This document shows positions 12,319-24,347 of a DNA stretch of 64,000 bases, piece by piece (the first letter of the stretch is position 1; every line of letters starts with the position of its first letter). A model generated the notes under the pieces. The model saw nothing but the letters and a program-made list of their open reading frames with translations. It was not told where the DNA came from and searched no databases. This DNA is from Massariosphaeria phaeospora (Eukaryota; Ascomycota; Dothideomycetes; Pleosporales): NCBI GenBank assembly GCA_011032825.1, contig JAADJZ010000001.1, forward strand, positions 2,046,001 through 2,110,000, in the 5' to 3' direction. The translations under genes and the position numbers were made by a program.

Positions 12319-12711
12319 AGTGTTCGGGTATGTGAAGATTTCGTACAATCCGAAACGTCTCTGTCTGGCGTGAAACTGACTGATCGAAATAGTATTACTG
12401 TATCCAAAGTTCTGATGTATCTTGTGCCTAATCAAAACCAATGGATCTGCCATACATGGCTGTGCTTGATGCAACTGTTCATACGTATTGGCTGTGCTCC
12501 CCCTAGGTATCGGCGAGGAAGCAGCGCACGGCCAAAGCCATGGCAGCAACTTCCGCCGACAGTATCACCTTCTACCACTGTGACTTTACTAGGACACCTC
12601 CAACATTTCCTCTCGATCCACTTTCACTCTTCGACACTACAATCACTAATCTACCACCATCGCTAACCAGTATCAGCTACCACCACATACTAACAGACAC
12701 TCGCTGCTATC
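12319..12711. other. Intergenic, short promoter region
   Basis: About 390 bp between the FAH-family gene and the proline-rich orphan. It is C/T/A-rich near 12590-12700, as is common in fungal 5' leaders. No gene was seen. Confidence 0.5.
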
Positions 12712-14596
12712 ATGGAAACCAGTGACAAAGCATCTGCTCGCACAGTACGCAACAGCACGAACGGGAAATCAGCATATCTCAACGGGGCGGAATCTAGAGT
12801 TGCGAGGCTCAGAGCAGGACTACATTACACTCCGTATCCAGCGCGAAAAGACTCCGTTGGCCGTCCGTCAGCTCGGCGGTCGCAGGTCGAAGAAGACGGC
12901 TCAAACAATGAACCTACGGTCGAGACGATGGGATCCAATCAAGTGCAAGAACAACTGTGGCCATCTTCTGTCAGCTCAATTGGATCACACACGTCTAGTC
13001 TGGAAGAAACCCCTTGTTCGCAACGGACTGATACTCCTCTGTCATCTTTCAAGGCAGCTTCAGAGCGCAGTATCTGGAAACTGGGGGCGCGAGATACTCT
13101 CTCTGTATCTCCCGATTCTGCCGGCGCTTAGGTAGCTCCCGAAAACGCGAATGGGTTACTCTTGGGCAATCGTGAGAGCAAGGATGGCTCCACTCTCGAT
13201 GATGGATATCGTTCGCTCTCAGGCAATCCGTGGACTGAGAACGTTCCACCCAACGCAGGAGAGGGCACACAGCGAGTGGTAAGTCGGCACAGCTATCGTA
13301 CAAGGGTTTTACCTAACAGCATCTAGTTGACGGCCGAGAACGATGGGCGCCTACCCGGGTCTCTCGATGTGCACGGAAAAGAGTCGAGCCCGCCGACATC
13401 GTCGCCTCCGATGCCTCAACTATCACTAGTGCCTCCGGTGCCTCCAGTTCCTAATTCACCGCGTGCGCCTCCCGTGCCTCCGGTTCCCAAACCACCCCGT
13501 GTGCCTCCAGTGCCTCCAGTTCCTAAACCACCACCGATTCCGCGACCCACCAGCCTACCTCAAGGTCGTCGAGAGATAGAGACGGTATTCGACATCGACG
13601 TTGACGACCGTGAAGGAGAGAGGGCTGTTCGTTCAACTTCTCTACCACCTCGGAATCCACCTCCGTACTCTTATGGCTCGGGACTCCTGGACTCGACAGC
13701 CCGACGCTCAAGCGCTCCGTTACCGCATCGCGCTGGAAATGACATAGCCTGGTGGGAGAAGTTCCGCAAAGATCTCAGAGGCTCCATTAGCAGCAGCAGT
13801 TGTTACAGCAACTACAGCAACTCGACTAACCAAGAACCTGAACCTGACTCATCGAGAAACCCCCTTGTGGTTGTCCCTGACCCTACGCCAGAAACGTCCC
13901 AGGGAAACGATCAGCCTGGCCCAGGTAATGGCGTCGAGAAGACCGAGCATGGAGACGAACACAAGCGTTCGGAAATAACAGCCAGAGATCAAGGAACCAT
14001 ACGCGCCTACGAGCACGACCACGGCGGAACCTACCACGGCGATATTTGCCGCCCAGTCACCAACCCGAAACCCCCACCAACCGTCGCCCACCTCCCTCGC
14101 GGCATGACCAAGACCAAGCCCGAGACCAAGCCCCCGAAAGAGGGATGTGCCGACAAGCTCGACCCTGCTCCCACCGACGAACCATGCGATCGTAATGAGG
14201 TATTCAGCCTGGTACAGGAGATTCTGGACGAAGTTGAACTTGCACAGATGGCTTTGATGGGGGGACCAGCACCTGGTGGCCAGGGGGCTGGCGCAAATCC
14301 CCTGCCTGCGCCGTCGGTACCCCCGCTGGCTCAGCAAGGAAACGGTGATGATGATGATGGGGGGGACGATGATGAGGGGGACGACGTTGATGGGGAGGAC
14401 GACGCTGAGCCGGGTGCCGATCCTGATCCTGCGTCGGTGCCAGTGCCGACTGTCGAGACGCCTCAGAAAAAATACAATGTTAGTCCCTGACTTCTACGTG
14501 AACCGCGACTACTACTTGAGGAACTTGGATGCTAACAGTTGGTGTTTGCTACAGGGTTGTCTGTCGAGACTATTCTGTTGCTTTAAAGGGAATTAG
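12712..14596 (+). CDS. Proline-rich, disordered orphan protein with Cys-rich C-terminal tail
   Basis: Not recognised. Proposed exons 12712-13069, 13136-13278, 13327-14478 and 14555-14596 give 564 residues. Reading straight through meets an in-frame TAG at 13129-13131. A 66-nt intron (GTATCT at 13070, TAG acceptor at 13135) removes it and keeps frame, so this is not taken as a nonsense mutation. The protein is predicted to be almost wholly disordered. It has a Ser/Thr-rich N-terminus; three tandem 12-residue units of the form PPVPPVPKPPRV (about residues 206-241), typical SH3-domain ligands; a further basic/Pro region; and an Asp/Glu run near the end. The last exon ends GCLSRLFCCFKGN, three cysteines among hydrophobic and basic residues, which resembles a palmitoylated membrane tether. 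A role as a membrane-tethered scaffold is only an inference. Alternative: a truncated 139-residue product if intron 1 is retained. Confidence 0.6.
13427..13543 (+). repeat. Coding tandem repeat, PPVPPVP units
   Basis: Three imperfect 36-nt units encode proline-rich 12-residue repeats inside the orphan gene. Units differ at synonymous sites (CCG/CCA/CCC), so they are not a very recent duplication. Confidence 0.8.
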
Positions 14597-17167
14597 GCCA
14601 TGGTTCGCGTCAGTACATCCATCCCGTTTGGACTGCCTGTCGAGCGCGCGGCACATATTAGATATTCACAAGTTTTATTTTTTTTTAGCTATAGGCTAAT
14701 TGAAATGGAATGGAATGGGCGCTTTTGTTGGCTCTGAGACATGCAGTGCGTTTTTCTTGTGCTCGAATGCATGTGGACTCGTTCGACGAATTTAGTGACT
14801 GACTGTGGACTGACTCTATCTACTGTGGGATATATTGTATATCGTAGTGCGCGAGAAACCCAAGTCAAGTGAAGTTTGACGGGGGTGGGAACTTGGTTGG
14901 ATTTTTCGGAGCCGGGGCTTTCTTGCTTGAGTCAGACGCACAGTGTATATAGTGGTTTGCTCGTGGGTTCTGTGCACTTTTCCTAGGTTGGGTTTCAGCA
15001 CATGTGGTTTCATTCCAAACTCGCTATATACATATACCTACGTAGAGATAACAGGCTATTAAAAGGGGAAGGGGCGTTGGTCTAGCACTGATGGGTATTT
15101 TATTTACCTTGCCTACATAGTTGTCTCACGATCAATACGGCCTGTTGGGGGACGAGGTTTGGAAATGAACTTCCGAGTTATTCATGAGGCTGGGGAAGGC
15201 GTGGCCTGATCGAGTAACAGGACTTGTCGTTCACCCCAAATGCGGAAGAACAGTGCTTGGGTCGAGATATGTTGGGTATACTCAGCGTAGAATATTGGGA
15301 TATTGTGTATGTTAGTCACTACAATGCAGAAAGTATACCATTGACATAATTTCGCCGCACGGGTTGCTAAAGATAGCCACTGTCTGGTCTGTTCCGTTGA
15401 CTGCTGGAGTCAAGAAAACGACGAAGGGTCAGAAGTCTGTGCTAGCTTTACCGTTCAGAGAAGCCAGACTCTGTTCTATCTGCATGTGTAGGTACTCGCG
15501 ACTCAAGGACCTACTCTTTAAGCCCATGGACAGCCGGTGGATAGATTGTCGATCATCTGGTCGGGCACGCCTTTCCTGATCCAGTCGGCTGCCACTAACA
15601 AGGCGGAGGGCGATGATGCCAAATGCCATGACCTGAGCTTTGGGAAACCATTTTAATGTAGAGTAAGGCTCTAGACGACGCTTGTGCTCGGTAGGAATTT
15701 CTCGAGAAGATAGTCCTGTGTGAAGATGCGGGGAGTCTGGGCGCTCACATATCTGAGTCTAGGAACGCTAACGTTGGTCGTCTTTAGCTGTTTGACTGTC
15801 AAGATTGGTTAGTTGAGTAGTGGTCTAGCAAAGTGCAGTATAATCTTGAGCCCCGATGAACGGATATGGTAAAGCGATCCCAACAACACATGCATGTATC
15901 GGAGGCTGAAGGTATGTAGATGGAAAGCTGTCGGCGTCGATGTTGTTGGACATGACTCTGCCAACGCACGTCCGTGTAGTGATAAAATGCGAGAGAACTG
16001 CTGTAGGTGTGCGCTGGCCGGGTACCCTGCATATGCTCCCGCGGCGTGCATGTACCCAAGTACCTGTCGAGCAAATTGGAGTTCAAGCCGCTGGGCTTCA
16101 GTGCTTTCCAAGATGCATGCATAGCTCTTTCAGGCTCGAGTATCTGAATGCGTGGAGTCTGGGAATAGCCCACGGAGTATAGTGCTGTGGGGTTACAATA
16201 TATCGGTGACCCGCGGGGCGAGCAGTGGTTAGGAGTAAAGGGACAGCCCTGCTTGGCCAGGGAAAGACGTTAGGCCGCCGAAGAGAGCATGGCACTTGGC
16301 CACATAACGACAACTGTATGTAGTGCTCGTGAGCAGCCACGTACGGAGTACAGGCGCCCATGGATGACCGTCGGGGTGGTCTGCGGCAGGGCGATGTCGG
16401 TGATTGGCAATGCGGGGTGGCGGGGAATGCGTTCTGAAACGCTTTTCGATAGCGGCTGGGCTAACGCGATGCGGGCTAGCGTCGAGGGGGTTTCAGAGCG
16501 GTGTAGAGCTTTACACGTTTTCCCGAGTCTCTAGACCCGACCACCACCATCCACCACCATGCAGTGTCGACGCGACAGTACCACGGCTGCGAAGGGCCGC
16601 CGCTGCATTCGAGTGCCATGAGGCGAGGAGCCGGTGGAGCCTCTGGACGAGCACACTGAAGGGGGCCCCACGGAGTCCATATGGCAGGGCTGATGGGACG
16701 AGAGCCGCCCGTGTTGCGCGATGGGTAGCACTTGGGCGTCTGTACACACAGTAGGCAAATTGAGGATCCCGCCGCTTGCCCTGCAAAGCATCCATCTGCC
16801 TGGGCGGCCACCGTCTGCTTTGCGTCGGCACTAGATATGAACCCCCCCTCCGCCGGCCGTCGAGTCCATTGTGCCCCTCCTTGCCTCTGGAGTCTGGTGC
16901 GTCGGTCTCCTAGACTGTGCGCAGCTGCGGGCGTCAATTGGTAGAGGGCCTGCGTGAGCCAACCCTGGCCCACTGCTGCAGAAGCTGGATGACGTTCTTG
17001 CTCTGATCCGCACCGTCCAGAAGGTAGCCGCGTGCAGCAGCAGTGAGGCCATGGCCGACGGCGGGCGGCATCCAGAGGGCCATGTCGCGAGCACAAGGGC
17101 AAATCGAGGCGTAGCTGGCCGGCGACTCTACTTAGGCTCGTGAGATGGGGGCACGGCTGGCCGCGCA

Positions 17168-17202
17168 GGTAGACGGTAGACGGTAGACGGTAGACGGTAG
17201 AC
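17168..17202. repeat. Tandem heptamer GGTAGAC x5
   Basis: Five perfect copies of a 7-nt unit in intergenic DNA upstream of the PUF gene. Confidence 0.9.
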
Positions 17203-17285
17203 AGTGCAATTGCGGGCGTGCCGGTCGGTACAGACTACATAGCCCTCCTGGCGGGTGGTTAATATGCACATTGCAGCTGGCGACA

Positions 17286-17290
<5 letters not shown>

Positions 17291-17314
<24 letters not shown>
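17291..17314. repeat. Tandem hexamer GACGGC x4
   Basis: Four perfect copies of a 6-nt GC-rich unit in the region preceding the PUF gene, possibly within its leader. Confidence 0.85.
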
Positions 17315-17316
<2 letters not shown>

Positions 17317-17885
17317 GGGGCTGCTGCGGAGTCCTCGACCTGGTGGCGTGCATGCGGCTAGTTAGGTTCTCTCGTCGTTTAAAGCTCAGGGTCCTAGGCC
17401 CGCTGCGCTCCAACACTGTTCCCCGGCGCCGCACTGTACTCGTATTTTGTATCTTCTTCCACGGTTGACCTGCTGCGCTTGGGCTGCCGGCCGGTGATTC
17501 TCTCGTCGCCGTTTCCCCCGTCTGTCTTTCCTGAGCCGGCAGTTGGGCCTTTCCGACGACCACGCGCAGGGACGCTGCCGCGGCCAAAGCAGCGCTAGGT
17601 GCACCACCTGCAACGCCCACGCCCACTCCATCTCTTGCGACTCCCCGACTGCTCGTGAGCCTCCCCCACCTGTGATCGCACCCACTACCGCCAGCGAGGG
17701 CACCGGCCCTGTGTACGATTCTCTGTGTACGTTCCCCGTCCCAGCCGCCATGCTGCGTGCCCGTCCACGGTGGGCGCGCGCCGCGGGCACTCCTCTCCCC
17801 TCACCGCCAGAGTCCAACCCCACACACTCGAGACGTTGCGGGCAGACACGCTGACTGGGCCCGGTGCAGTGTATTTCTAGCAAGC

Positions 17886-20800
17886 ATGGCCTTCCCTCCC
17901 GGCATTGGCGAGCGCGGCGCCCTCAAATCCCCCCAAGAGTCGTCGTTCGCTTCCATCACGAGTCCTCTGCGCAGCGTCGGATCCCAGATGGGCCCCTCGG
18001 CGAACGATGCCCGCGGCCAGCTGCACCGCCGCTTCACGACCAACAACATTCCTACACTGAACACGCCGTTGTCCCCAATTGGACAGCAGCGCAGGCAGGC
18101 GGCCGAGCCGGCCGAGTTCACCACCGCGGTACGTAGCTGCAGCTTTCGTCAAGTTTTCTCCAGGGCAAAAGTCGGGACGCACACTGGCGAGAAGTCGGAG
18201 CATAGGCCTTGGAGTCTCGTGTGTGCTATTGTCTCTGCCATACTCGCTCTCGCCAAGATCTAGCGTGCTAGTTTTCCGTGCTCGTTCCTCGTGGTGTTGA
18301 AGTTCGTTGCTATTATGCGTCTCTACAATACGGAGGTGAATACGGATTTTAGGCTGACACCCACCCAACAGACGTATCACAAGCTCCAAGTGGTAAGAAA
18401 GTCTACTTCACCTCAGCTTTGATTGTTTTGTTTTACTCTGGCCCCACTCTTTCTGTTCACACAATAAGGTAAAGCTGGAGGCGCCCTGCTGCCGCGACGA
18501 GTATATAGATCTCCCTCCAAGCTGGACCTCTCTTCCTCCACCCCTCCTTCCCCAACGCCCCCAGAGCACAGCTATCTCGCGAGCCTTTCCAGTCTCTGCT
18601 ACAACACCCTCTGTACACCTCTGTCTCAGCTGAGACGGCCCCTCTCCCTCCACATCACACTATATCTTATTTCTTCTCCGTCTACACCTACGCCTTTCTC
18701 TCACGTCGCCAGAGCTTGACGGTCCGCGCGACTCGCTGACCGCCTATTAGCTCGAAAAGAAAAAGCTTGAGTACGAATACCTGAGAGAACAAAAACGTCG
18801 CTTTGAAGCGGAGATGGAGCTTATGGATTTACAGTCTAGACGTGACGAAGAGGAGATCAGCCGCCTATCCTCCGACATTGGTTACGGCAAGCATAGCCAG
18901 CCTACGACTCCTCCCGAGTTCAGCGACCCCAAAGGCTTCCCTACAGCTTTCTCACGTCCCAACCGTTTCAGCATGTCGAGCATCAACCCCGGCATGATCA
19001 CTCCGCGTGGCGGCCGCTCGGGATCCCAGATCACGTCCCCGCCCTCCTTCGCTCATGGCGACCAGGGCAATTACGCCAACCACGGCAATGGCTTTCTTCC
19101 GTCCAAGTCCATGCCTGGTTCGCGCCGCAACTCTGACGAGGACGGTGACGAGTTGGATCACGAGAATTTCGCTCCCCAGAGCCCAGTCCATCGCGCGTAA
19201 GGGAACCCCTACCTTGAATCTCGAGTGCGGCTCAGTCGTTACACAAACCCCACAATCTCACGCGTCCGCATTCCGACACGTCAAGCTCTCGATGAACTCG
19301 TGTACTAACTTCAACACAGTCCAAACCACCGCATGTCCATGCCCGCCCGTGTCGAACAGCTCCCGGACCTGGCTTCGGTCCTAGGTGAAGGCATCGTCAA
19401 CACTACCCAATTCCTATTTGGTGACGACCCAGAGGAGCAGCAGAACCCAGCCGCATCGCCTGACAACAAGCCGTGGCTCCAAATGCATACTACAGGTGAC
19501 AGCTTTCCCATTCTTGTTCGCCGCGATGCCAACGGCAACGGGAACGGCAATGGCGTGCAGCTTTCCGCTTCGTCCGCCGCGCTCGACTTGGCTCTTTCGC
19601 AGTCACCCGGTCCCGATGGGCAGTCCAATGGTTGGCCTACTTACCGCCATCGCCAAGCGCAGCAGTCACTTCCAACCAACACGCTTAGGCAGGCTTCGCA
19701 GGTTGATGAGTACGAGGTCGGTCAGGCTAACGGCAACAAAGTGGAGACGACCCCCAAGTCCAAGGGCAACAACCGCCGCTCCGTTGAGTTCAGCCTGAAC
19801 CCATACAACAACACCACAGGTGCTTCCAATGGTATGCCGAAATTGCAACAATCCTACTCAACCAATGACGTTCCGACTCTGATGAATGGCAATGGAGTGA
19901 ATGGTGTTAACTCGCGTGCAGAGCAACGCTTTCACAACCACAATGCCAATATGGGCCGTATTCCGCAAAATGTTCTTTCCAATCGCCACAGCCGCGAGCT
20001 GTCGTCAGGTTTCAAGGAGCAAGACTACCGACCCATGCAATCCGGACTTCACGCTAGCGCTGCTCCCTTCGGCCCTGTCATGACCTCTTCAACCCCAATT
20101 GCTTCCAGCACCGTTGGTTCTCCAACCATGTCGCAGTATTCCACCAGTACCGCTCCATATTACGGCTACGGCATGTCAATGATGAACAGCGCCATGAGCA
20201 ACCTCTCCATGGGCGGACCACAGATGGCACCGCAACCTACTTACAACAACGGCATGTATCCAAACATGCAATACTTCTCCAACCCGTACACTACGTATGG
20301 TCCCGGTGGTCGCGTTCAAGATAGTCAAGCCCGTGTCATTCAGAGCCGCCGCCTCCAGAATGGTAAGTTTGATCGTGAGCAACTACTACACGCTACCAAC
20401 GAGTCCGCAGATGCCAATCGGTTCATGAGCTATGACCTGAAGACAATGCCGCGTGAGGAGATCTATGCCTTGTGCAAGGATCAGCACGGCTGTCGGTTCT
20501 TGCAGAAGAAGCTCGAGGAGCACAACCCTGAGTATCTGCAGATCATCTTCGATGAGACTGCTCCGCATGTGGTCGAGTTGATGACTGGTACGTCTTGTAT
20601 CTCAAATGACTATACGTTTTGCTGACTTTCCCTAGATCCGTTTGGCAACTACCTCTGCCAGAAGTTGCTCGAGTTCACCACACATGAGCAGCGTAACACC
20701 CTTGTTCGCAACGCGTCCATGTCGCTCGTGCCCATTGCTCTCAATCAGCACGGTACTAGGGCTCTTCAGAAGATGATTGAGTTCATCTCCACTGCAGACC

Positions 20801-21778
20801 AGGTTAGTGTCACAGGGACCTCTGCGCTATGCGATATTAACTTTACCACAGATTCAGACAATTATCGGGGCGCTGTCTAACCAAGTCGTGGACCTCATCA
20901 AGGACCTGAACGGCAACCATGTCATCCAAAAGTGCTTGAACCATCTCAAGGCTGAGGATGCGCAATTCATCTTTGATGCCGTCGGCAAACACTGCATCAC
21001 TGTTGGTACCCACCGCCATGGCTGCTGTGTGCTTCAGCGTTGCATCGACCATGCTTCAGGCTTCCAGAAGGCTCAGCTTGTCCGCCAAATCACCGCAAAC
21101 AGCTTTCAGCTTGTTCAAGATCCATTCGGCAACTACGTTGTGCAATATGTCCTCGATTTGAACGATCCGAATTTCACCAACCCTCTGTGCATCGGTTTCG
21201 CGGGAAAGATCGCCGAGCTCTCCAAGCAAAAGTTCAGTTCCAACGTTATTGAGAAGTGCATCCGATGCGCTGATGCGCCTACCAAGATCATCATGATTGA
21301 AGAGCTTATGAACACCGAGGAGCTTGAGAAGCTGATGCGCGATTCGTATGGCAACTACGTCATCCAGACTGCACTGGAATTCGCCCCGCCTGACATGTGT
21401 CTTCACCTCATTGACAGCATGCGTCCTATTCTGCCAGCTATCCGACAGACCCCATATGGTCGCCGCATCCAGAGCAAGGTCCAGGAGCGTGAGTCTCGTC
21501 TTGCTGCTTACAGTGGTCGTACCTCCGGACACGCGTCTCCTCACACCATGTCCGCTTCTCAGTCTCCTGAGAGGGCCGCTGCATTCACGAACCAGTTGCC
21601 TGGGTCTTCTACTTACCAGTCGCCCCCCATGTACACGGCTGTGGCCCACAACTATGTTGCGTCCCCCCAGCCGCACCGTCTGAGCAACCCCCCGCTTCCC
21701 AATCATCTGCAGCACTCTGTACAAAACCCGGCCTATCAGCAGTACGGTCTTGCTCAGTCCAACGGCAACTATTTCTGA
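17886..21778 (+). CDS. PUF4: Pumilio-family (PUF) RNA-binding protein, Puf4-like
   Basis: Binds UGUA-type elements in 3' UTRs and represses or localises mRNAs in the cytoplasm. Six exons: 17886-18128, 18372-18392, 18751-19196, 19320-20587, 20636-20802 and 20852-21778, giving 1023 residues. Eight PUF repeats are visible between about residues 610 and 950, with cores DQHGCRFLQKK, DPFGNYLCQKLL, NQHGTRALQKM, DLNGNHVIQKC, HRHGCCVLQRC, DPFGNYVVQYV, QKFSSNVIEKC and DSYGNYVIQTA. Repeat order and residues match yeast Puf4 better than Puf3 or Puf5. The N-terminal half is Ser/Asn/Gly-rich and disordered, preceded by a short coiled coil (LEYEYLREQKRRFEAEME). A 21-nt microexon encodes TYHKLQV at the start of that coil and sits between introns of 243 and 358 nt. 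The ~80-residue C-terminal tail is Gln/Pro-rich. The Puf4 assignment is strong for the domain and moderate for orthology. Confidence 0.93.
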
Positions 21779-23251
21779 GCATCGACGTGTTAGCTGATGG
21801 GTCTCTGACGACGTAACGATCTGACGATTCACGGCCGCCCTCGCTCAAACACGCTACCTGGACGTCGGCCTGACTCAACGTTTATTCCTTATCAGTTGCC
21901 CATCTTTACTCTGATGTTTGGCGGCTATTCTCTGAGGAACGATCTTTCTCATATGTACCGATCTTGCATCTGCCTGTGAGTTGCGAGCCTTTCCTCGGAA
22001 TGTTGCTCCCAATCTCAGACGTATCATTCGTTGGCTAGCAAGTTCGTCTTGTATAGTATTGCGCGCTACACGAGCATCTCAACGGAGCCGGGCTATTCAG
22101 CATCATTAAGGCGCTTCGGGCACGATCTTACGACGGGATTACCAGTATCCTCGTCGACACCCCTTGCATTCCCTGTACCCCTCTTCGGCATCACTACCCC
22201 AATTACTCAACACATTACACCATTGGCACATTCTTTCTTTCTATTCCTGTCTTATCTTTCGCACGTGGTGCGCTTCAAAACATCCATATTCCTCTCTCAG
22301 CATAGCTGCATTCTGGCCTGCGCAAGGGCGGATCTTGATCTCCTTTCCTTGTGTTTCTGCACATGGCGTCTATGGCTCGGCGATGATTTGCTAGTGACTG
22401 CACGGGTCGGATCGGGGTGGCTTTTGCTTCAAGGAGGAACTCGAGAAAATCTTCTTTCCATGCTTCAGTTTCGTCGTTGTCAAACAAGACTCGCTTCCAG
22501 CTAGTTTACTTTGGCAGGTTCGTTACGAAGCGCTTCTTTCCAAACGGGTCCTCATCAGTAGGTAGAGCAGCCTAACAAATATGACACCCATCGATATATT
22601 GAGTATCAGGACTGTGACACAGGTCGTTGCCAATACTGGCTCTGGGGAATTAGACCCTATCACAGCCACACCGTGCCCCAGTGTCGTAGATGCGATAAGC
22701 CTTGGTGAATACTGACGATTAACCCTTTGAATTCTGTTGATACTTGTGGAACAGTGAGAAGGCCTACATATAGATAGATCTAGATCTAGCCCGCCCATCT
22801 CCCTTCTCTGTCAGGGCGGGGTGTCACAGTCGCTGAAGGGTTCGCATATTATCATTTCAGGTTATGGAGCCCAACTTCGGCGAACCGTGGTTGCTTCTGT
22901 ATCTGGTGCAAAATAAAATTTATCATTGCGAATCATGGCTATTGTGTTTGGCGTAGTTAAGTTGTCAGCATCAAATTGACCAGTTCGTTGACTCGTTTGC
23001 TTAATCAAGAGTGACGTGACTGGGGGCGCAGGGATGTCAAGGGCAGGTCGGACAAGGGTGGGCGGATACGCCGCCACCTTCCGCACTAAGACAAGCGGAC
23101 TTGCGATGAACGCATTCCATGTCGCGCAACCTGTGAAAGTCGTCTATTTATTAGGCTCTGTCTTTCCACCTTCCTGTTCCCACACACAGCCCCCGCCCGA
23201 CAGCAGATACAAGAACCCACGCTCCGCTTTTCCATACCACCGACCTACACC
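21779..23251. other. Intergenic between the PUF gene and the small inhibitor gene
   Basis: 1.5 kb containing the PUF 3' UTR (C/T-rich to ~22.3 kb) and the upstream region of the next gene. No supported gene was seen. Confidence 0.5.
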
Positions 23252-23612
23252 ATGCGCTTCGCCGTCTTCGCCTTTCTGTTCGCCCTCCTTGCTACACTCA
23301 CCATGGCCACCGGCGCACCCCAGAGAAGCGTCATCATCAGCTACCCCAACAGCACGCCGCAGAGCACCGTCGACGAGGTCATGGCTGCTATTCGCAAGGC
23401 TGGTGGCACCATCACCCACGTGTACAGTGCGTAGCTGCCCTTCAGATCTACGGTCGAGGATCCAAGTTAACACGACGGCAGACATCATCAAAGGCTTCTC
23501 CGCCACCGGGCCCCCCGCTGCCTTCGAACAAGTACACAGCCTGAGCGGCTCACACACGGCCACTATTGAGGAGGACGGCGTCGTGCACGCGAACAACGGC
23601 TACTCGGCGTAG
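23252..23612 (+). CDS. Small secreted protease-inhibitor I9 domain protein (Pbi2-like)
   Basis: Exons 23252-23426 and 23482-23612 encode 101 residues. The first ~22 (MRFAVFAFLFALLATLTMA) form a clear signal peptide, with likely cleavage near TGA-PQ. The rest is an inhibitor I9 fold like the propeptide of subtilisins and yeast proteinase B inhibitor 2: SVIISYPNSTPQSTVDEV, then AIRKAGGTITHVY, then NIIKGFSA across the splice, and VEED-like TIEEDGVVHAN. The splice at 23426/23482 is supported because it restores the conserved I-I-K-G-F core. Family members bind subtilisin-type serine proteases tightly; yeast Pbi2 is cytosolic, so the leader here points to a vacuolar or extracellular target. A nearby protease gene was not seen. 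Reasonably confident on fold, target unknown. Confidence 0.85.
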
Positions 23613-24347
23613 GCGGAATGCGCGCATGGCACGATGGCTACGGACTCGATTCGGCGGCCCCGCGAGCACCCCCGCAACCTCGCTATGATGCTTTGGAACT
23701 CGGACTTGGAGTTTGGATATTGGGATTGCACTGTACTTCACGGATGATTACGGTGTACGAATTTGGCTGGGGGTCGGGATATACCATTCTGGCGCCCGGG
23801 AGAGGAAACCTTTCACTATTATGACCTGGTTAATGAACGGTGCTGTACTCGTTTTGTAACATCGACGATTCTGCTGCACTTGTAGATGCTCATGCGAGTG
23901 GTGGGGATATGCTGTCGCTGGGACAAACATACCCCTCTGCCCTGGCTGTTCCCCGCCAAAAGTGATTGTTCCATCGCTGACAGGTTGTGAACGCGCTGCG
24001 TTTCAGACACAACTCCGCAATTTCGTGCACGTATGGCATGGCCCCTCGCCGACAGACAATGGTGAACATCAGGGTAGATATCTCGGATTCCGTTTGTGCA
24101 GGTTACTGCCGCTCACCTGCATGCAGCAAGGCTGATCCGCGGGAGTGCTTCTGGAAGGTCCGCCTAGCGCAACTCCACTGGCGAGCGGGCATCCCCACGC
24201 GTCGAACACCACCTCGCGCATTCACCAGACCCTCTCTCTCCATGACCCCCGCCCCCTCATGATGCATGAGCCTCACCCGCATTGCTCCCGATCATCTCCA
24301 TTCCGCACACCGCGTCTGGAGTGTCTTGGTGCCTGCCAGACGCAGCC
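23613..24347. other. Intergenic between the inhibitor and Hook genes
   Basis: 735 bp with the 3' region of the inhibitor gene and the promoter of the Hook gene. No gene recognised. Confidence 0.5.

Larger units (their letters stand above)
14597..17885. other. Intergenic upstream of the PUF gene, GC-rich on its right side
   Basis: 3.3 kb without a supported gene. From ~16.4 kb the base composition is high in G+C and long open frames appear on both strands with repetitive Ala/Arg/Pro translations, which is expected by chance. Simple tandem repeats lie at 17168-17202 and 17291-17314. The last ~500 bp is probably the PUF promoter and leader. Confidence 0.45.

Noticed and set aside
13129..13131. 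Nonsense mutation or pseudogene in the proline-rich gene
   Set aside because: A 66-nt GT-AG intron spanning the TAG keeps frame on both sides, and the downstream exons remain intact and in frame.
16476..17102. 208-codon minus-strand frame
   Set aside because: It lies in GC-rich DNA where several overlapping long frames exist on both strands; the translation is Arg/Ala/Pro/Cys-rich with no family resemblance.
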